A DNA stretch of 64,000 nucleotides. Source: Arthrobacter sp. AFG7.2 (GTDB lineage Bacteria > Actinomycetota > Actinomycetes > Actinomycetales > Micrococcaceae). The stretch is taken from NCBI RefSeq assembly GCF_002892835.1, contig NZ_PJMB01000001.1:1-64000 (forward strand), read 5' to 3'. Under the pieces are notes generated by a model that saw only the letters and a list, made by a program, of their open reading frames with translations, ran no database searches and was not told where the DNA came from. Position numbers and translations under genes: made by a program. Below are positions 37,006 through 46,383 of this stretch, piece after piece (position 1 is the stretch's first letter; every line of letters begins with the position of its first letter).

Positions 37006-37737
37006 CTACGAGGCGGGAACGGAACCGGCGGAGCTGCTTGCTTCCGCAGCCGGGGCAGCTCCGGAGAGCACACGCCAGGCGTCGGCTGCCGCTTCCTGTT
37101 CCGCTTCCTTCTTTGAATGGCCGGAGCCCTTGCCATAGGCAGTGCCGCCAACGTGCAGGACTGCCGTGAAAGTCCGCGCGTGGTCCGGCCCTGAACCATC
37201 CACCGCATAGTGGATGGTGCCCAGCTGGCGGCTGGCGGCCAGTTCCTGAATGCTGGTTTTCCAGTCAGTCCCGGCCCCCAGGGCTGCGGCATCCTTGAGC
37301 AACGGACCGATCAGGCGCATCACCAGCTGGCGGGCCGTCTCGATGTCGTTGGAGACGTAGGTGGCACCAATGAGCGCTTCCATGGTGTCTGCCAGGATGG
37401 AAGCCTTGTTCTTGCCTTGGGTCAGCTTTTCGCCCTGCCCCAGGTAGATGTAGTCCCCGATACCCAGGCTGCGTCCGATACCGGCCAGCGCCCGCGTGCT
37501 GACGACGGCAGAGCGCCGCTTTGCCAGGTCACCTTCGGGAAGGTCCGGGTTGTCCCGGTACAGCGCGTCCGTCACGGAGAACCCAAGGATGGAGTCGCCC
37601 AGGAATTCCAGCCGCTCGTTGGTGGGGATGCCGCCGTTTTCGTAGGCGTAGGAACGGTGAGTGAGCGCAAGACGAAGCGTCCCGGCGTCAATAGAGACAC
37701 CGAGACGCTTCAGAAGCTCTTCAGTTGAAGACATCAT
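37006..37737 (-). CDS. rnc: Ribonuclease III
   Basis: A 243-aa double-strand-specific endoribonuclease that processes rRNA and structured mRNAs. The signature [18 protein letters not shown] holds the first acidic cluster. [12 protein letters not shown] holds the second. The C-terminal dsRNA-binding domain ends [18 protein letters not shown]. Two ATGs start the gene in tandem (MMSS). No strong ribosome-binding site is visible, so it may depend on coupling with rpmF, 18 bases upstream. Confidence 0.94.
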   Translation of the reverse strand: MMSSTEELLKRLGVSIDAGTLRLALTHRSYAYENGGIPTNERLEFLGDSILGFSVTDALYRDNPDLPEGDLAKRRSAVVSTRALAGIGRSLGIGDYIYLGQGEKLTQGKNKASILADTMEALIGATYVSNDIETARQLVMRLIGPLLKDAAALGAGTDWKTSIQELAASRQLGTIHYAVDGSGPDHARTFTAVLHVGGTAYGKGSGHSKKEAEQEAAADAWRVLSGAAPAAEASSSAGSVPAS

Positions 37738-37755
37738 GTCAGCCTGAGTGGCCGA

Positions 37756-37959
37756 TTAGACGTCAGCGACCTTGCGTCCCTTGTACTCAAGGAACAGCGC
37801 AGTGCCGGCCGAGTCGGTGACAACCTTTGCCTGGTGCGGCAGGCTGTAGGTGACCTGGCCGTTCTCGACGGTCTTCACCAGGTGGGGGGCGGTCGCCTTC
37901 CACTGGGAGCGGCGGGCGCGGGTATTCGAGCGAGACATTTTCCGCTTGGGAACAGCCAC
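37756..37959 (-). CDS. rpmF: 50S ribosomal protein L32
   Basis: A 67-aa basic ribosomal protein beginning [20 protein letters not shown], the family signature. It lacks the CxxC zinc-ribbon cysteines seen in many L32 proteins, so it is a zinc-free (C-minus) form. It lies between DUF177 and rnc, the usual order in bacteria. Confidence 0.94.
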   Translation of the reverse strand: MAVPKRKMSRSNTRARRSQWKATAPHLVKTVENGQVTYSLPHQAKVVTDSAGTALFLEYKGRKVADV

Positions 37960-37995
37960 GGCTAACTCATTTCTCTCTAGACAAACACGTACACA

Positions 37996-38520
37996 TCAAT
38001 TTTGCCGGTCAGGCTTAGCCATATCAGCTAGGGCAGCCCAGCGAGGATCCAAGACCTCGTGGTGGTGCCCCGGCTCGTCTTCCAGGCGAACTCCACATTC
38101 GGAGCAGAGGCCCTGGCAGTCTTCCCGGCACACCGGCTGGAACGGCAGGGCGGTCACCACTGCGTCCCGCAACACCGGTTCAAGATCGATTACATCGTGC
38201 TCGACTCGACGTTGCTCTTCATTTTCTTCTTCGTCCGAAAGCTGAACGCCCTCATAGAAGAAAAGTTCCTGCACATTGACCTCAAGGTCATACGCAAGGG
38301 GATCCAGGCATCGGCCGCATTCGCCTGTTACCTCGGCGAGTACGGTACCTGATACCAAAATTCCTTCGTGTACGGCCTCAAGCCTCAGATCCAGCTCGAC
38401 ATCCGAGCCTTCCTGAACGCCAATGAGTGCCACACCAAGATCACCTGGTGCGGGTACATGTTCCGTCAGTGTCCGCATGCTTCCCGGGCTGCGCCCGAGG
38501 TCCTTGACGTCGAACGCCAA
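37996..38520 (-). CDS. DUF177/YceD family protein (23S rRNA accumulation protein)
   Basis: A protein of about 174 aa, family YceD/DUF177. In E. coli YceD affects 23S rRNA accumulation, and the gene is almost always before rpmF, as here. Cysteine pairs ECGRC and CREDC plus CSECG are present. The TTG at 38520 is the first usual start codon. The family motif SPLAFDVKDLGRSPGSM begins before that TTG, and the only good ribosome-binding site (AGGAG, 38554-38550) is spaced for an ATT at 38544. The true protein therefore probably begins eight codons earlier at a rare ATT. Confidence 0.85.
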   Translation of the reverse strand: MAFDVKDLGRSPGSMRTLTEHVPAPGDLGVALIGVQEGSDVELDLRLEAVHEGILVSGTVLAEVTGECGRCLDPLAYDLEVNVQELFFYEGVQLSDEEENEEQRRVEHDVIDLEPVLRDAVVTALPFQPVCREDCQGLCSECGVRLEDEPGHHHEVLDPRWAALADMAKPDRQN

Positions 38521-38643
38521 GGGCGAACCAGCATCTCTTTTAATGAGAACTCCTGTTGAACATATGACCGACGTACCATCTTAGCCTGAAGAGCCGCGGG
38601 GACTCAAACCGGCCGGCACGGAGCGCCGAAGTACCGGACAAGC

Positions 38644-39144
38644 CTACCCTTTCGGCTGCTGGTTGGGCGAAGACTCGCCCGCAACCATCCGCCGCTGCAC
38701 CGAGCGCGGCACATACTCGGACACATTTCCGCCAAGGCCTGCCACCTCCTTGATGAGGGTGGAGGACAGATGCAGGTAGTGCGCTTCGGCCGGCAGGAAT
38801 ACTGTTTCGACGCCGCTGAGCTGACGGTTCATCGTGGCCATAGGCAGCTCATAATCGAAATCGGAGGAGGACCTCAACCCTTTGACGATGGCCGAGACGC
38901 CCCGCTGCCGGCAGTACTCGGCAAGCAGCCCTTCCCCGACAGGTTCCACCACGATGCCCTTGAGGGAGGCGAGCGTCTCCCGTGCCATCTCCAGCCGCTC
39001 GGCCAGGGTAAACCTGTACTTTTTGGCCTGGTTGGTGGACACCGCGACGATGACTTCGTCGAAGAGGCCGGCCGCACGGGCAATAATCTCGAGATGGCCG
39101 TTGTGGATGGGGTCGAAGGATCCTGGGCAGACAGCTCGTCTCAT
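38644..39144 (-). CDS. coaD: Phosphopantetheine adenylyltransferase
   Basis: A 166-aa hexameric nucleotidyltransferase that makes dephospho-CoA, the fourth step of CoA synthesis. It begins MRRAVCPGSFDPIHNGHLEI, the HxGH motif being HNGH. VKGLRSSSDFDYELPMATMN and YLHLSSTLIKEVAGLGGNVS are also typical. The start is 43 bases from the divergent aminotransferase gene. Confidence 0.95.
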   Translation of the reverse strand: MRRAVCPGSFDPIHNGHLEIIARAAGLFDEVIVAVSTNQAKKYRFTLAERLEMARETLASLKGIVVEPVGEGLLAEYCRQRGVSAIVKGLRSSSDFDYELPMATMNRQLSGVETVFLPAEAHYLHLSSTLIKEVAGLGGNVSEYVPRSVQRRMVAGESSPNQQPKG

Positions 39145-39187
39145 GGTCCGAACCTACCCCATGGAAAGGCCGGGATACCATGACTGG

Positions 39188-40417
39188 ATGCATCCACCAC
39201 GGGAACTTTCCACCCCCTTGGCACCTGCCCCCTGGCAGCGTACGGCCCTGGGAGCGAACCTCCTGGCCCCCGGCGGAGGGCTGGGCGTCACCATCTTCGA
39301 AGAGATGACAACCCTTGCTGTCCGCACCGGCGCGATCAACCTTGGCCAGGGGTTTCCCGATGAAGACGGACCACTGGAGATCCGGGACGCAGCCCGGGCC
39401 GCCATTTCAGCAGGCGCCAACCAGTATGCACCGGGCAAAGGGCTCCCGGAACTGCGGGAAGCAGTGGCTGCCCACCAGCAGCGCTTCTATAACCTTTCGC
39501 CCGACCCCGCCACCGAGGTAGTGGTCACCACCGGCGCCACCGAGGCCATCGCCGCTTCGCTCCTGGCGTTCGCCGGTCCCGGGGACGAGGTGCTGACCCT
39601 TGAACCTTTCTACGACTCCTACGGCGCCGTCATAGGCCTGTCCGGCGCAACCCACGTGACCGCGCCGCTGCTGGCCCCGGACTTCATGCCGGACATGGCA
39701 GCGCTGGAGTCCGCTTTCAGCACGCGGACCAAGGTTGTGCTCCTCAACAACCCGCACAATCCCACCGGCGCCGTCTTTCCCCGGGACGTGCTGCAACGGA
39801 TCGTCGAGCTGGCACAGACCCACAACAGCGTCATCATCACGGATGAGGTCTATGAACACCTCACTTTCGGCGTCCGGCACATACCCGTAGCCTCGCTCCC
39901 CGGCGCCTCGGACCGCACCATCACCATTTCCTCCGCGGGAAAGACCTTCTCGTTGACAGGCTGGAAAATCGGCTGGCTCACGGGCCCGGAGGATCTGGTG
40001 GCCGCCGTCCGGACGGTGAAGCAGTTCCTCACCTACAGTTCGGGAACGCCGTTCCAGGCAGCCATCGCCCTGGGCCTTGCCCTGCCGGACTCCTTCTATG
40101 CGGGCATTGCCGCATCCCTGCAGGCCAAGCGCGACATCCTGAGCGAGGGCCTGCACGCCGCAGGTTTCGATGTTTTTTCCCCGCAGGGCACGTACTTCGT
40201 CAATGTGGACACGGCACCCCTGGGCATCAGTGATTCCGTCGATTTGGCCCGGAGGCTTCCGGAACTCGTGGGCGTGGCCGCAATCCCCGTCCCGGTGTTC
40301 TGCCACCCGGAAGGGGCGGAGCGGACCAGAAGCCTGCTCCGGTTCGCGTTCTGCAAGAAAACCGAGGTCCTGCAGGAGGCTGCCGGCCGCCTGGCCTCAC
40401 TCAGCGGGAGGCTCTGA
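39188..40417 (+). CDS. Pyridoxal-phosphate aminotransferase, class I/II
   Basis: A 409-aa fold-type I aminotransferase. The PLP Lys is in ISSAGKTFSLTGWKIGW. NNPHNPTGAVFPRD and TDEVYEHLTF are typical. It resembles DapC-like and YbdL (methionine) aminotransferases, and the substrate is not decided by sequence. I chose ATG 39188. ATG 39161 is also in frame. The stop overlaps the next ATG by one base (TGATG), so the spermidine-synthase-like gene is coupled. Confidence 0.85.
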   Translation: MHPPRELSTPLAPAPWQRTALGANLLAPGGGLGVTIFEEMTTLAVRTGAINLGQGFPDEDGPLEIRDAARAAISAGANQYAPGKGLPELREAVAAHQQRFYNLSPDPATEVVVTTGATEAIAASLLAFAGPGDEVLTLEPFYDSYGAVIGLSGATHVTAPLLAPDFMPDMAALESAFSTRTKVVLLNNPHNPTGAVFPRDVLQRIVELAQTHNSVIITDEVYEHLTFGVRHIPVASLPGASDRTITISSAGKTFSLTGWKIGWLTGPEDLVAAVRTVKQFLTYSSGTPFQAAIALGLALPDSFYAGIAASLQAKRDILSEGLHAAGFDVFSPQGTYFVNVDTAPLGISDSVDLARRLPELVGVAAIPVPVFCHPEGAERTRSLLRFAFCKKTEVLQEAAGRLASLSGRL

Positions 40418-41196
40418 TGCCCGGCGGGCGGGAGAGCCGGTTCCTGCGGACCAGCGGGCAGCACGCATCCATAGAGCCGGACGCCTTCACCGGGGGCAGC
40501 TACGTCCTCAGCATCGGCGGTGCTGAGCAATCGCATGTCAACCTTCTCCGGCCGGAGGAAATCTTCTACGAGTACCTTCGCCGGATCGGGCACCTGGTGG
40601 ACCTGGCGGCACCTGTCGGAACCCCGGTCCGCGCGCTGCACCTGGGTGCCGGGGCGCTGACCCTGGCGCGCTATATCCAGGACACCCGCCCCGGGTCAGA
40701 GCAGTATGCCGTCGAGCTGGAACGTGAGCTGCTTGATTTCGTCCTCCGGCAGCTCCCCCTGCCGGAGGGCACCAGACTGCAAACGGTCACCGGTGACGCA
40801 CGCGAGTCCCTTGCCCGGTTTGAAACCGGGCTCCGGTTCGACGTCGTCATCCTGGATATCTTCTCCGGCCCGGACGCCCCGGCGCACCTGGCATGCAGCG
40901 GCTTCTACCGTGAAGTACGTGATCGGCTCAGCCCCACCGGGATGCTGATTGTTAACGTGGGTGACGAACCCGGACTCACGTTGGTCCGGAGCCAGGTGAC
41001 GGCCATGCGGGAAGCCATGGCCGACGTCGGTGCCCTCGCGGAGGCGGGAATGTTCGAGGGCCGCCACCCCGGCAACATCATCCTCGCCGGCACGCAGACC
41101 CCGTGGCCGGAGGACTGGACTGCGGAACTGACGGCGCTCGGGCCTCATCCGGCAAAGGTATTGGCAGGGCTTGACCTTGACCCCTTTGCCGGGTGA
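40417..41196 (+). CDS. Spermidine-synthase-like methyltransferase-fold protein
   Basis: A 259-aa protein with a Rossmann methyltransferase/aminopropyltransferase core: LHLGAGALTLARYI (motif I), YAVELERELLDFV, TVTGDARESLARF and DVVILDIFSG. It matches the spermidine-synthase family, but such stand-alone actinobacterial members are often of unknown role. It has no membrane segments. It is coupled to the aminotransferase, which suggests a shared amino-acid or amine pathway. Confidence 0.75.
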   Translation: MPGGRESRFLRTSGQHASIEPDAFTGGSYVLSIGGAEQSHVNLLRPEEIFYEYLRRIGHLVDLAAPVGTPVRALHLGAGALTLARYIQDTRPGSEQYAVELERELLDFVLRQLPLPEGTRLQTVTGDARESLARFETGLRFDVVILDIFSGPDAPAHLACSGFYREVRDRLSPTGMLIVNVGDEPGLTLVRSQVTAMREAMADVGALAEAGMFEGRHPGNIILAGTQTPWPEDWTAELTALGPHPAKVLAGLDLDPFAG

Positions 41197-41239
41197 CCCC
41201 TGATCCGGACATGCCGGGCAGCAGCCGGCAGCGGCGGGG

Positions 41240-41860
41240 CTAGCGTTCCTCTGCTTCCGTTGTGTCCGGAACGTCCTCACTGTCGATCGCATCCGGCACG
41301 AAAGGCTCCGCGAACCACAGTTTGGTTTCCCCGTACTTCTTTTCTGCGAAGCGGGCGAGGCTCCCGGGCCACTGCGGCTCCGGGGAGCGGGAAGACCGCT
41401 CCACCACCACCACTGCAGCAGGCGACAGGTGGGGGGCAAGCTTCAGGAGCGCAGCATGCAGGGCCACCTCCTGGAGCGGGTAGGGCGGGTCGAGGAAGAC
41501 AAGGTCCCACACTGCCGGCTCCGGGGCACGGTCCAGGAAAGGTTCGACTTTTGAGCGGTGCACGGTGACGGCTTTGCGGCCCAGGACGCCGTTGACGAGA
41601 TCGGCATTCCGCTGGCACACCGCGCTTGCCTTGGCATCGGATTCCACCAGGTCGACTGACTGCGCTCCCCTGCTGCCGCTCTCGACGCCAAGGGAGCCGG
41701 AGCCCGCGTAAAGATCCAGCACCCTGGCGCCGGCGATGACATTGAAGGCGTCGAGGCGGGAGAAGAGCGCCTCCTTGACGCGGTCCGTCGTCGGCCTGGT
41801 GAGGGAACCGGGGACGGGCGTCAAGGTAGTGCCCCCGGCGGCACCTGCAACGATTCGGCT
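41240..41860 (-). CDS. rsmD: 16S rRNA (guanine966-N2)-methyltransferase
   Basis: A 206-aa SAM-dependent enzyme that methylates G966 of 16S rRNA. It begins MSRIVAGAAGGTTLTPVPGS. The SAM site is LDLYAGSGSLGVESGSRGA and the catalytic motif is FLDPPYPL. ATG 41860 has an AGGAG site six bases away. A longer in-frame start at 41893 is less likely. It lies behind recG, the usual neighbour. Confidence 0.93.
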   Translation of the reverse strand, partial: SRIVAGAAGGTTLTPVPGSLTRPTTDRVKEALFSRLDAFNVIAGARVLDLYAGSGSLGVESGSRGAQSVDLVESDAKASAVCQRNADLVNGVLGRKAVTVHRSKVEPFLDRAPEPAVWDLVFLDPPYPLQEVALHAALLKLAPHLSPAAVVVVERSSRSPEPQWPGSLARFAEKKYGETKLWFAEPFVPDAIDSEDVPDTTEAEER

Positions 41861-41908
41861 CATCTGACGCTCCTGTCTCCGCCGCCAGGACATCCGGCGT
41901 GCACCATG

Positions 41909-44173
41909 CTATCCGCGTTCAAGGAACGCCTCCTTTTCCGGATTAAGGTACTTCTCGATCGCCCCGGCAAGCTCAGGACGTGCCGACAGGTCAGGGTCCC
42001 CGCCCACAATCTGCTGGGCATCTTCCCTTGCCCGGGCAATGACGTCCCCGTGTTCGAGGACCCGCAGCAGCTTCAGGGTGGAGCGGCCGCCCGACTGCGA
42101 GGCACCGAGGATGTCGCCCTCGCGCCGGAGTTTAAGGTCTTCTTCGGAGAGTGCGAACCCGTCGGTGGTCGCTGCCACCGCCTCAAGCCTCCGCCGGCTG
42201 GGGTGGCCGGCTTCGAGGGAGGTAACCAGCAGGCAGGTCCCGGGGAGACCGCCGCGGCCCACCCTGCCGCGGAGCTGGTGCAGCTGGGAAATTCCGAACC
42301 TGTCGGCGTCGAGAATGACCATCAGGGTTGCATTGTGCACGTCCACGCCTACTTCGATCACCGTGGTGGAGACCAGCAGTTTGATCCGGTTGGCCGCAAA
42401 ATCCTCCATCACGCCGAACTTCAGGTCCGGTTCCTGCCGCCCATGGAGTGCAGCCAGGGGAACCCCGGACAAGGCAGGCTCCTCCGCCAGGTGCTCGACG
42501 ACGCCGGTTACCGACGCGAGCTCCCGCCCGCCGTCGCTGTCCCCGTCCCCGGGCGGCGCCGCTTCCCCCGGGCTGAAGTCGCCGTCGTCGTCCGTTCCGA
42601 TCCTGGGGCAGACAACGTACACCTGGTGCCCGGCGTCAACCTCCTCGCGGGCGCGGGCCCAGATGCGGCCGGCCCATGCCGGGTTCTCGGCGAGCCCCAC
42701 CAGATGGGTGGCGATGGGAGCCCTTCCAGCGGGCAGTTCGTCCAGGACGGACGTTTCGAGGTCACCGAACACGGTCATGGCAACGGTGCGCGGGATGGGG
42801 GTGGCCGTCATGACCAGCAGGTGCGGCGGCTTCCTGGCTTTGGCGCGAAGGGCGTCGCGCTGTTCCACCCCGAACCGGTGCTGCTCATCCACGACAATGA
42901 GTCCGAGGTCGTAGAAGGACACATTATCGCTGAGCAGGGCATGCGTCCCGATGACGATTCCAGCCGTCCCTGACGCCGCATCCAGCAGCGCCTGCCGTCG
43001 GGCAGCGGTGGGCATGGAACCGGTGAGCAGCGAGACCTGGACGGAGGCACCGTCCAGCCCGCCCAGCAGGCCGTCGCCGGACAATGGCCCCAGCGTGCGC
43101 CGGATCGATTCGAAATGCTGGGCCGCGAGGACTTCGGTGGGGGCCAGCAGGGCTGCCTGCCCTCCGGCATCCACCACCTGCAGCATTGCCCGGAGGGCCA
43201 CAACCGTTTTGCCGGAGCCCACTTCGCCCTGCAGCAGCCGGTTCATGGGTACGTCCCGGGCCAGTTCGTCTGCGAGGGTCTGTCCGACGGCGGCCTGCCC
43301 GGCAGTAAGGGTAAAGGGAAGGGCTGCGTCGAAGCGGGCCAGGAGCCCCTCAGCGACGGGCCGGCGGGCCGTTGCTTCCTCGGCAGCCAGCTGCGCGCGG
43401 CGGCGGGCAAGTGCGGACTGCAGGACGAGGGCTTCCTGGTAGCGGAAGCGGCGGCGGGCCTGCTGCCAGTCAGCCACTGACTCCGGCTCGTGGATCAGCC
43501 GGTAAGCCTGGGCTATGGACAGGAACTTTTCCCGGGCGGCGATGTCTGCAGGCACGGGGTCGGGCAGGGAGTCCAGGTCCGCGGTTTCGAGCAGTGTTGA
43601 GACGGCCTTTTGTATCTTCCAGCTGGGGAGCTTCCCGGTGGCCGGATAAATGGGAATGGGCATCGCGGCCATTTTTTCCGGGTCGCGTCCGCCGTCGCTG
43701 AACGGGTCGTCGTCCAGGAGCTGGTAGTCGGGGTTGGTGAGGCCCAGCGCCCCTTTGAAACTGGTGACCTTGCCGGAAAACAGAGCCCTGCGGCCCTGCA
43801 GCAGTTCCGCCTGGGCCTTGTAGCCGTTGAAGAAGCTGATTTTGAGCGTACCCGGCGCTTTGCCGTGGTACTCCGTGCCGCCCACCAGCCGCAAACCCTG
43901 CCTGCCGTCGTCGTCGGAAACCACTACGTCGGTGATGGTGCCGCGGCGTGCCTGCATGCGCCGGGTGCTGCTGGACAGCACCCGGGCGATCAGGGTGACC
44001 TCCTCATCCCGTGGAATGTCGCTGATCGGCGACAGTTCACCGCGGCTCATGTAGCGGCGCGGGTAGTAGTTCAGCAGCCCCTCGACCGTGGTGATGCCCA
44101 GGTGCTTCTCAATGACTGCGGCGGAACGTTTCCCTAAGCGGCGTTCCAGCGCCAGGTCCAGTTCAGCGCTCAT
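41909..44173 (-). CDS. recG: ATP-dependent DNA helicase RecG
   Basis: A 754-aa superfamily 2 helicase that reverses stalled forks and branch-migrates Holliday junctions. The N-terminal wedge/OB domain is ~1-270. Helicase motif I is LLQGEVGSGKTVVALRAML, motif II is VDEQHRFGVEQR, motif III is MTATPIPRT, and motif VI is LRGRVGRGG. An acidic Gly/Asp-rich insert (DDDGDFSPGEAAPPGDGDSD) in the C-terminal part is a lineage feature. Its ATG overlaps the DAK2 gene by 11 nt. Confidence 0.95.
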   Translation of the reverse strand: MSAELDLALERRLGKRSAAVIEKHLGITTVEGLLNYYPRRYMSRGELSPISDIPRDEEVTLIARVLSSSTRRMQARRGTITDVVVSDDDGRQGLRLVGGTEYHGKAPGTLKISFFNGYKAQAELLQGRRALFSGKVTSFKGALGLTNPDYQLLDDDPFSDGGRDPEKMAAMPIPIYPATGKLPSWKIQKAVSTLLETADLDSLPDPVPADIAAREKFLSIAQAYRLIHEPESVADWQQARRRFRYQEALVLQSALARRRAQLAAEEATARRPVAEGLLARFDAALPFTLTAGQAAVGQTLADELARDVPMNRLLQGEVGSGKTVVALRAMLQVVDAGGQAALLAPTEVLAAQHFESIRRTLGPLSGDGLLGGLDGASVQVSLLTGSMPTAARRQALLDAASGTAGIVIGTHALLSDNVSFYDLGLIVVDEQHRFGVEQRDALRAKARKPPHLLVMTATPIPRTVAMTVFGDLETSVLDELPAGRAPIATHLVGLAENPAWAGRIWARAREEVDAGHQVYVVCPRIGTDDDGDFSPGEAAPPGDGDSDGGRELASVTGVVEHLAEEPALSGVPLAALHGRQEPDLKFGVMEDFAANRIKLLVSTTVIEVGVDVHNATLMVILDADRFGISQLHQLRGRVGRGGLPGTCLLVTSLEAGHPSRRRLEAVAATTDGFALSEEDLKLRREGDILGASQSGGRSTLKLLRVLEHGDVIARAREDAQQIVGGDPDLSARPELAGAIEKYLNPEKEAFLERG

Positions 44174-45182
44174 GCCCGCTGGAGTTCACTGCATCTGTTG
44201 CCGGACTTTGCGGCGGCGCGAGGTCACTGACGCTGATGTTGGCGGGCTCCCCCAGTGAGCGGATGATCTCGACGGCGGGGTCCGGCTCAGCAACGTGGAC
44301 GTGGACCCGCCACCGGTAATTGCCGTCCGAATCCGGTCCGCTGCCCACTTGGCTCATGATCACCGACTCGCCGATCTCATCCAGCCGCTGGCGGAGGGTG
44401 GCCGCGTTGAGCGGGGAAAGGCTGATGGTGCACATGACTTCCACGCCGTCGTCGTCCGGCAAGGCCGTGTGGATGTGTGGATCGGACACGTCGTAGCCGT
44501 GCAGTCCGTCCAGAAGCTCGCTTTGGAGTTCCTCACCGAGAATGGCTGACCGCAGGCAATCGAGGATCAGAAGCATGCCGACGCCGCCTGCGTCGACCAC
44601 ATGCGCGGAGGTCAGGGCGTCCAGCTGGTCCTCGGTGTGGATCACCGCGGCGAGGGCCGCTTCGACGGCGGCGTCCAGGGCGAGACCCAGTGCGTGGTTG
44701 CTGTCGTCGCCGTTTTGCCCGGCGTCCACAGCGGCAGCCGCGCGTGCCGCCGCTTCCATCACGGAGAGCATGGTTCCGGGAACGGGGTCGCTCAGGGCCG
44801 ACCAGGCGCGGATCTGTGCGCGGTTGAGGGCTGCCGCGAGCAGCGTGGAAGTCAGGCGGGTATGCCCGGCCAGGGGCTCCGCTGCGGCAGAAAGGAACAC
44901 CGATAAAAGTGTTCCGGAGTTTCCGCGCGCCTCCTCCATGGCCGCCTGTCCGGCAGTGGCCAGGACGGCACCCACGTCCATCTGGAGAGGCTGGTCTCCG
45001 CTGTCGGACACGGCACGCGCCGCTGCACGAACGGTGACGTAAAGGTTGGTCCCGGTATCGCCGTCGGCCACCGGGAAGATATTGATGGCATTCAGGCGGT
45101 CGCTGTGGTTGCCAAGTGCCGTCTCAGCCTTGCCCAACCACCGCTTCATCGCTTGCGCGTTGGCGGCAACCTTAGTGTGCAA
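44163..45182 (-). CDS. DAK2 domain-containing protein (short FakA-like)
   Basis: A 339-aa protein. The N-terminal DhaL-type kinase domain has the nucleotide/Mg motif PVADGDTGTNLYVT and EEARGNSGTLLS. The middle FakA-like domain is present (VMCTISLSPLNAATLR ... RVHVHVAEPDP). The ~150-200-residue C-terminal DegV-like domain of full-length FakA relatives is absent, which makes this a short form. In Firmicutes FakA phosphorylates fatty acids with FakB. No fakB (degV) gene is in the window. The start is a TTG overlapping thiL by 11 nt, and the end overlaps recG by 11 nt. Confidence 0.85.
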   Translation of the reverse strand: MHTKVAANAQAMKRWLGKAETALGNHSDRLNAINIFPVADGDTGTNLYVTVRAAARAVSDSGDQPLQMDVGAVLATAGQAAMEEARGNSGTLLSVFLSAAAEPLAGHTRLTSTLLAAALNRAQIRAWSALSDPVPGTMLSVMEAAARAAAAVDAGQNGDDSNHALGLALDAAVEAALAAVIHTEDQLDALTSAHVVDAGGVGMLLILDCLRSAILGEELQSELLDGLHGYDVSDPHIHTALPDDDGVEVMCTISLSPLNAATLRQRLDEIGESVIMSQVGSGPDSDGNYRWRVHVHVAEPDPAVEIIRSLGEPANISVSDLAPPQSPATDAVNSSGHER

Positions 45183-46296
45183 AGTGATCCCATCCCCCGG
45201 TCTCCGCGGACCGGCCCGCTATCCTGACGCCCGGGCCTTCGTTGATTCCCAGTGCTTGTATTGAGCCTATCGCAGTGAATCCAGGGGGCAGCGGAGTGCC
45301 GGAGGGGAACGTGGCCAGCAGCCCGTGGTCCTCCCCGCCGCCAAGCACCCAGTCCCGGGCGTCCGTGCCCAACAGTTCCGCCGCGGGCACCAGCACGTCC
45401 GCCAGCTGCTTCAGGGGGTCCGGATCGAGGTCCACGATGACACCGCTGGCTGCAGCCAGCCGCAGTCCGTCCCGCAGCATGCCGTCCGAGATGTCGAGCA
45501 TGGCCGTGGCCCCCGCGGCACGCGCTGCGGGCCCGGCGGCCAGGGGCGGCCGCGGCCGGCATTGCAGTTCCACCAAGCCCCGGTCCGCGGCGCTGAGGGT
45601 ATTGACGTCTATGGGTGCCTCCAGCAGGGCGAGGCCGGCGGCCGCGTGGCCGGCGGTTCCCGCGAGGGCAAGGACGTCCCCGGGCTTTGCCCCGGAGCGA
45701 AGGACTGCCGCGCCCCCGGCGAGGGTGCCGAGCACAGCAACCGTTACGGAGATTTCCCGCCCGCGCCCCAGGTCTCCACCGGCTACCGAGCAGTTGCCGG
45801 CACCGAGCTCACTGATACCGGAGGTAAGGCCGTCCGCCAGGTCCTCCACCCAGTGGACAGGGGTGCCGGGGGGAAGGGTAAGGCTGACAACCAGGGCGGT
45901 TGCGCTGGCGCCCATGGCATTGATGTCACTCAAATTTTGCGCCGCTGCTTTCCAGCCGACGTCAAAGCCGGTGGTCTTGTAGCCATTGGGCCATTCAAGC
46001 CTGAAGTCCTGGTCCTGCACCTGCGTGTCGATGCTGATGACGGTCCTGCCGTCCGGAGAAGACACGACGGCGGCGTCGTCCCCGGGGCCGAGGAGGGTGC
46101 CGGCGCTGTGCTTGCCCTGCATGGCCAGGCGCGGGAATATCCGGGCCAGCAGCTCAGCCTCGGACAGGGCAGAGACTGTCAGCTCCTGCAGTGTGGCGGA
46201 CGCCTGACGGACGGGCCGGCTATGGGGTTCCGGGCGTGGCTGTTGGTGAGGCCGGCTGTCCGGTTGCGGGCGGGGGGCTAAGGGCTTTTCAGGCAC
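45172..46296 (-). CDS. thiL: Thiamine-monophosphate kinase
   Basis: A 374-aa PurM-like kinase that makes thiamine diphosphate, the last step of cofactor synthesis. LGPGDDAAVVSSPDGRTV carries the metal-binding Asp pair. MLDISDGMLRDGLRLAAASG and VLGGGEDHGLLATF are typical. A Pro/Gln-rich N-terminal extension of ~38 residues precedes the core, so the true start may be downstream of the GTG at 46296. No riboswitch is visible upstream, unlike at thiC. Confidence 0.93.
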   Translation of the reverse strand: MPEKPLAPRPQPDSRPHQQPRPEPHSRPVRQASATLQELTVSALSEAELLARIFPRLAMQGKHSAGTLLGPGDDAAVVSSPDGRTVISIDTQVQDQDFRLEWPNGYKTTGFDVGWKAAAQNLSDINAMGASATALVVSLTLPPGTPVHWVEDLADGLTSGISELGAGNCSVAGGDLGRGREISVTVAVLGTLAGGAAVLRSGAKPGDVLALAGTAGHAAAGLALLEAPIDVNTLSAADRGLVELQCRPRPPLAAGPAARAAGATAMLDISDGMLRDGLRLAAASGVIVDLDPDPLKQLADVLVPAAELLGTDARDWVLGGGEDHGLLATFPSGTPLPPGFTAIGSIQALGINEGPGVRIAGRSAETGGWDHFAH

Positions 46297-46383
46297 GCCA
46301 CTACGCTATCGCGGGGGCCGGACATTCCTGGCAGCTCATGCCCGGCGTCGGCCTGGCTGCCGATGCGGCGATAGGCTTGGGGA

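Noticed and set aside
37006..37292. mutM extended upstream across rnc (in-frame to 37292)
   Set aside because: The mature enzyme needs Pro directly after the start Met, which fixes the GTG at 37001.
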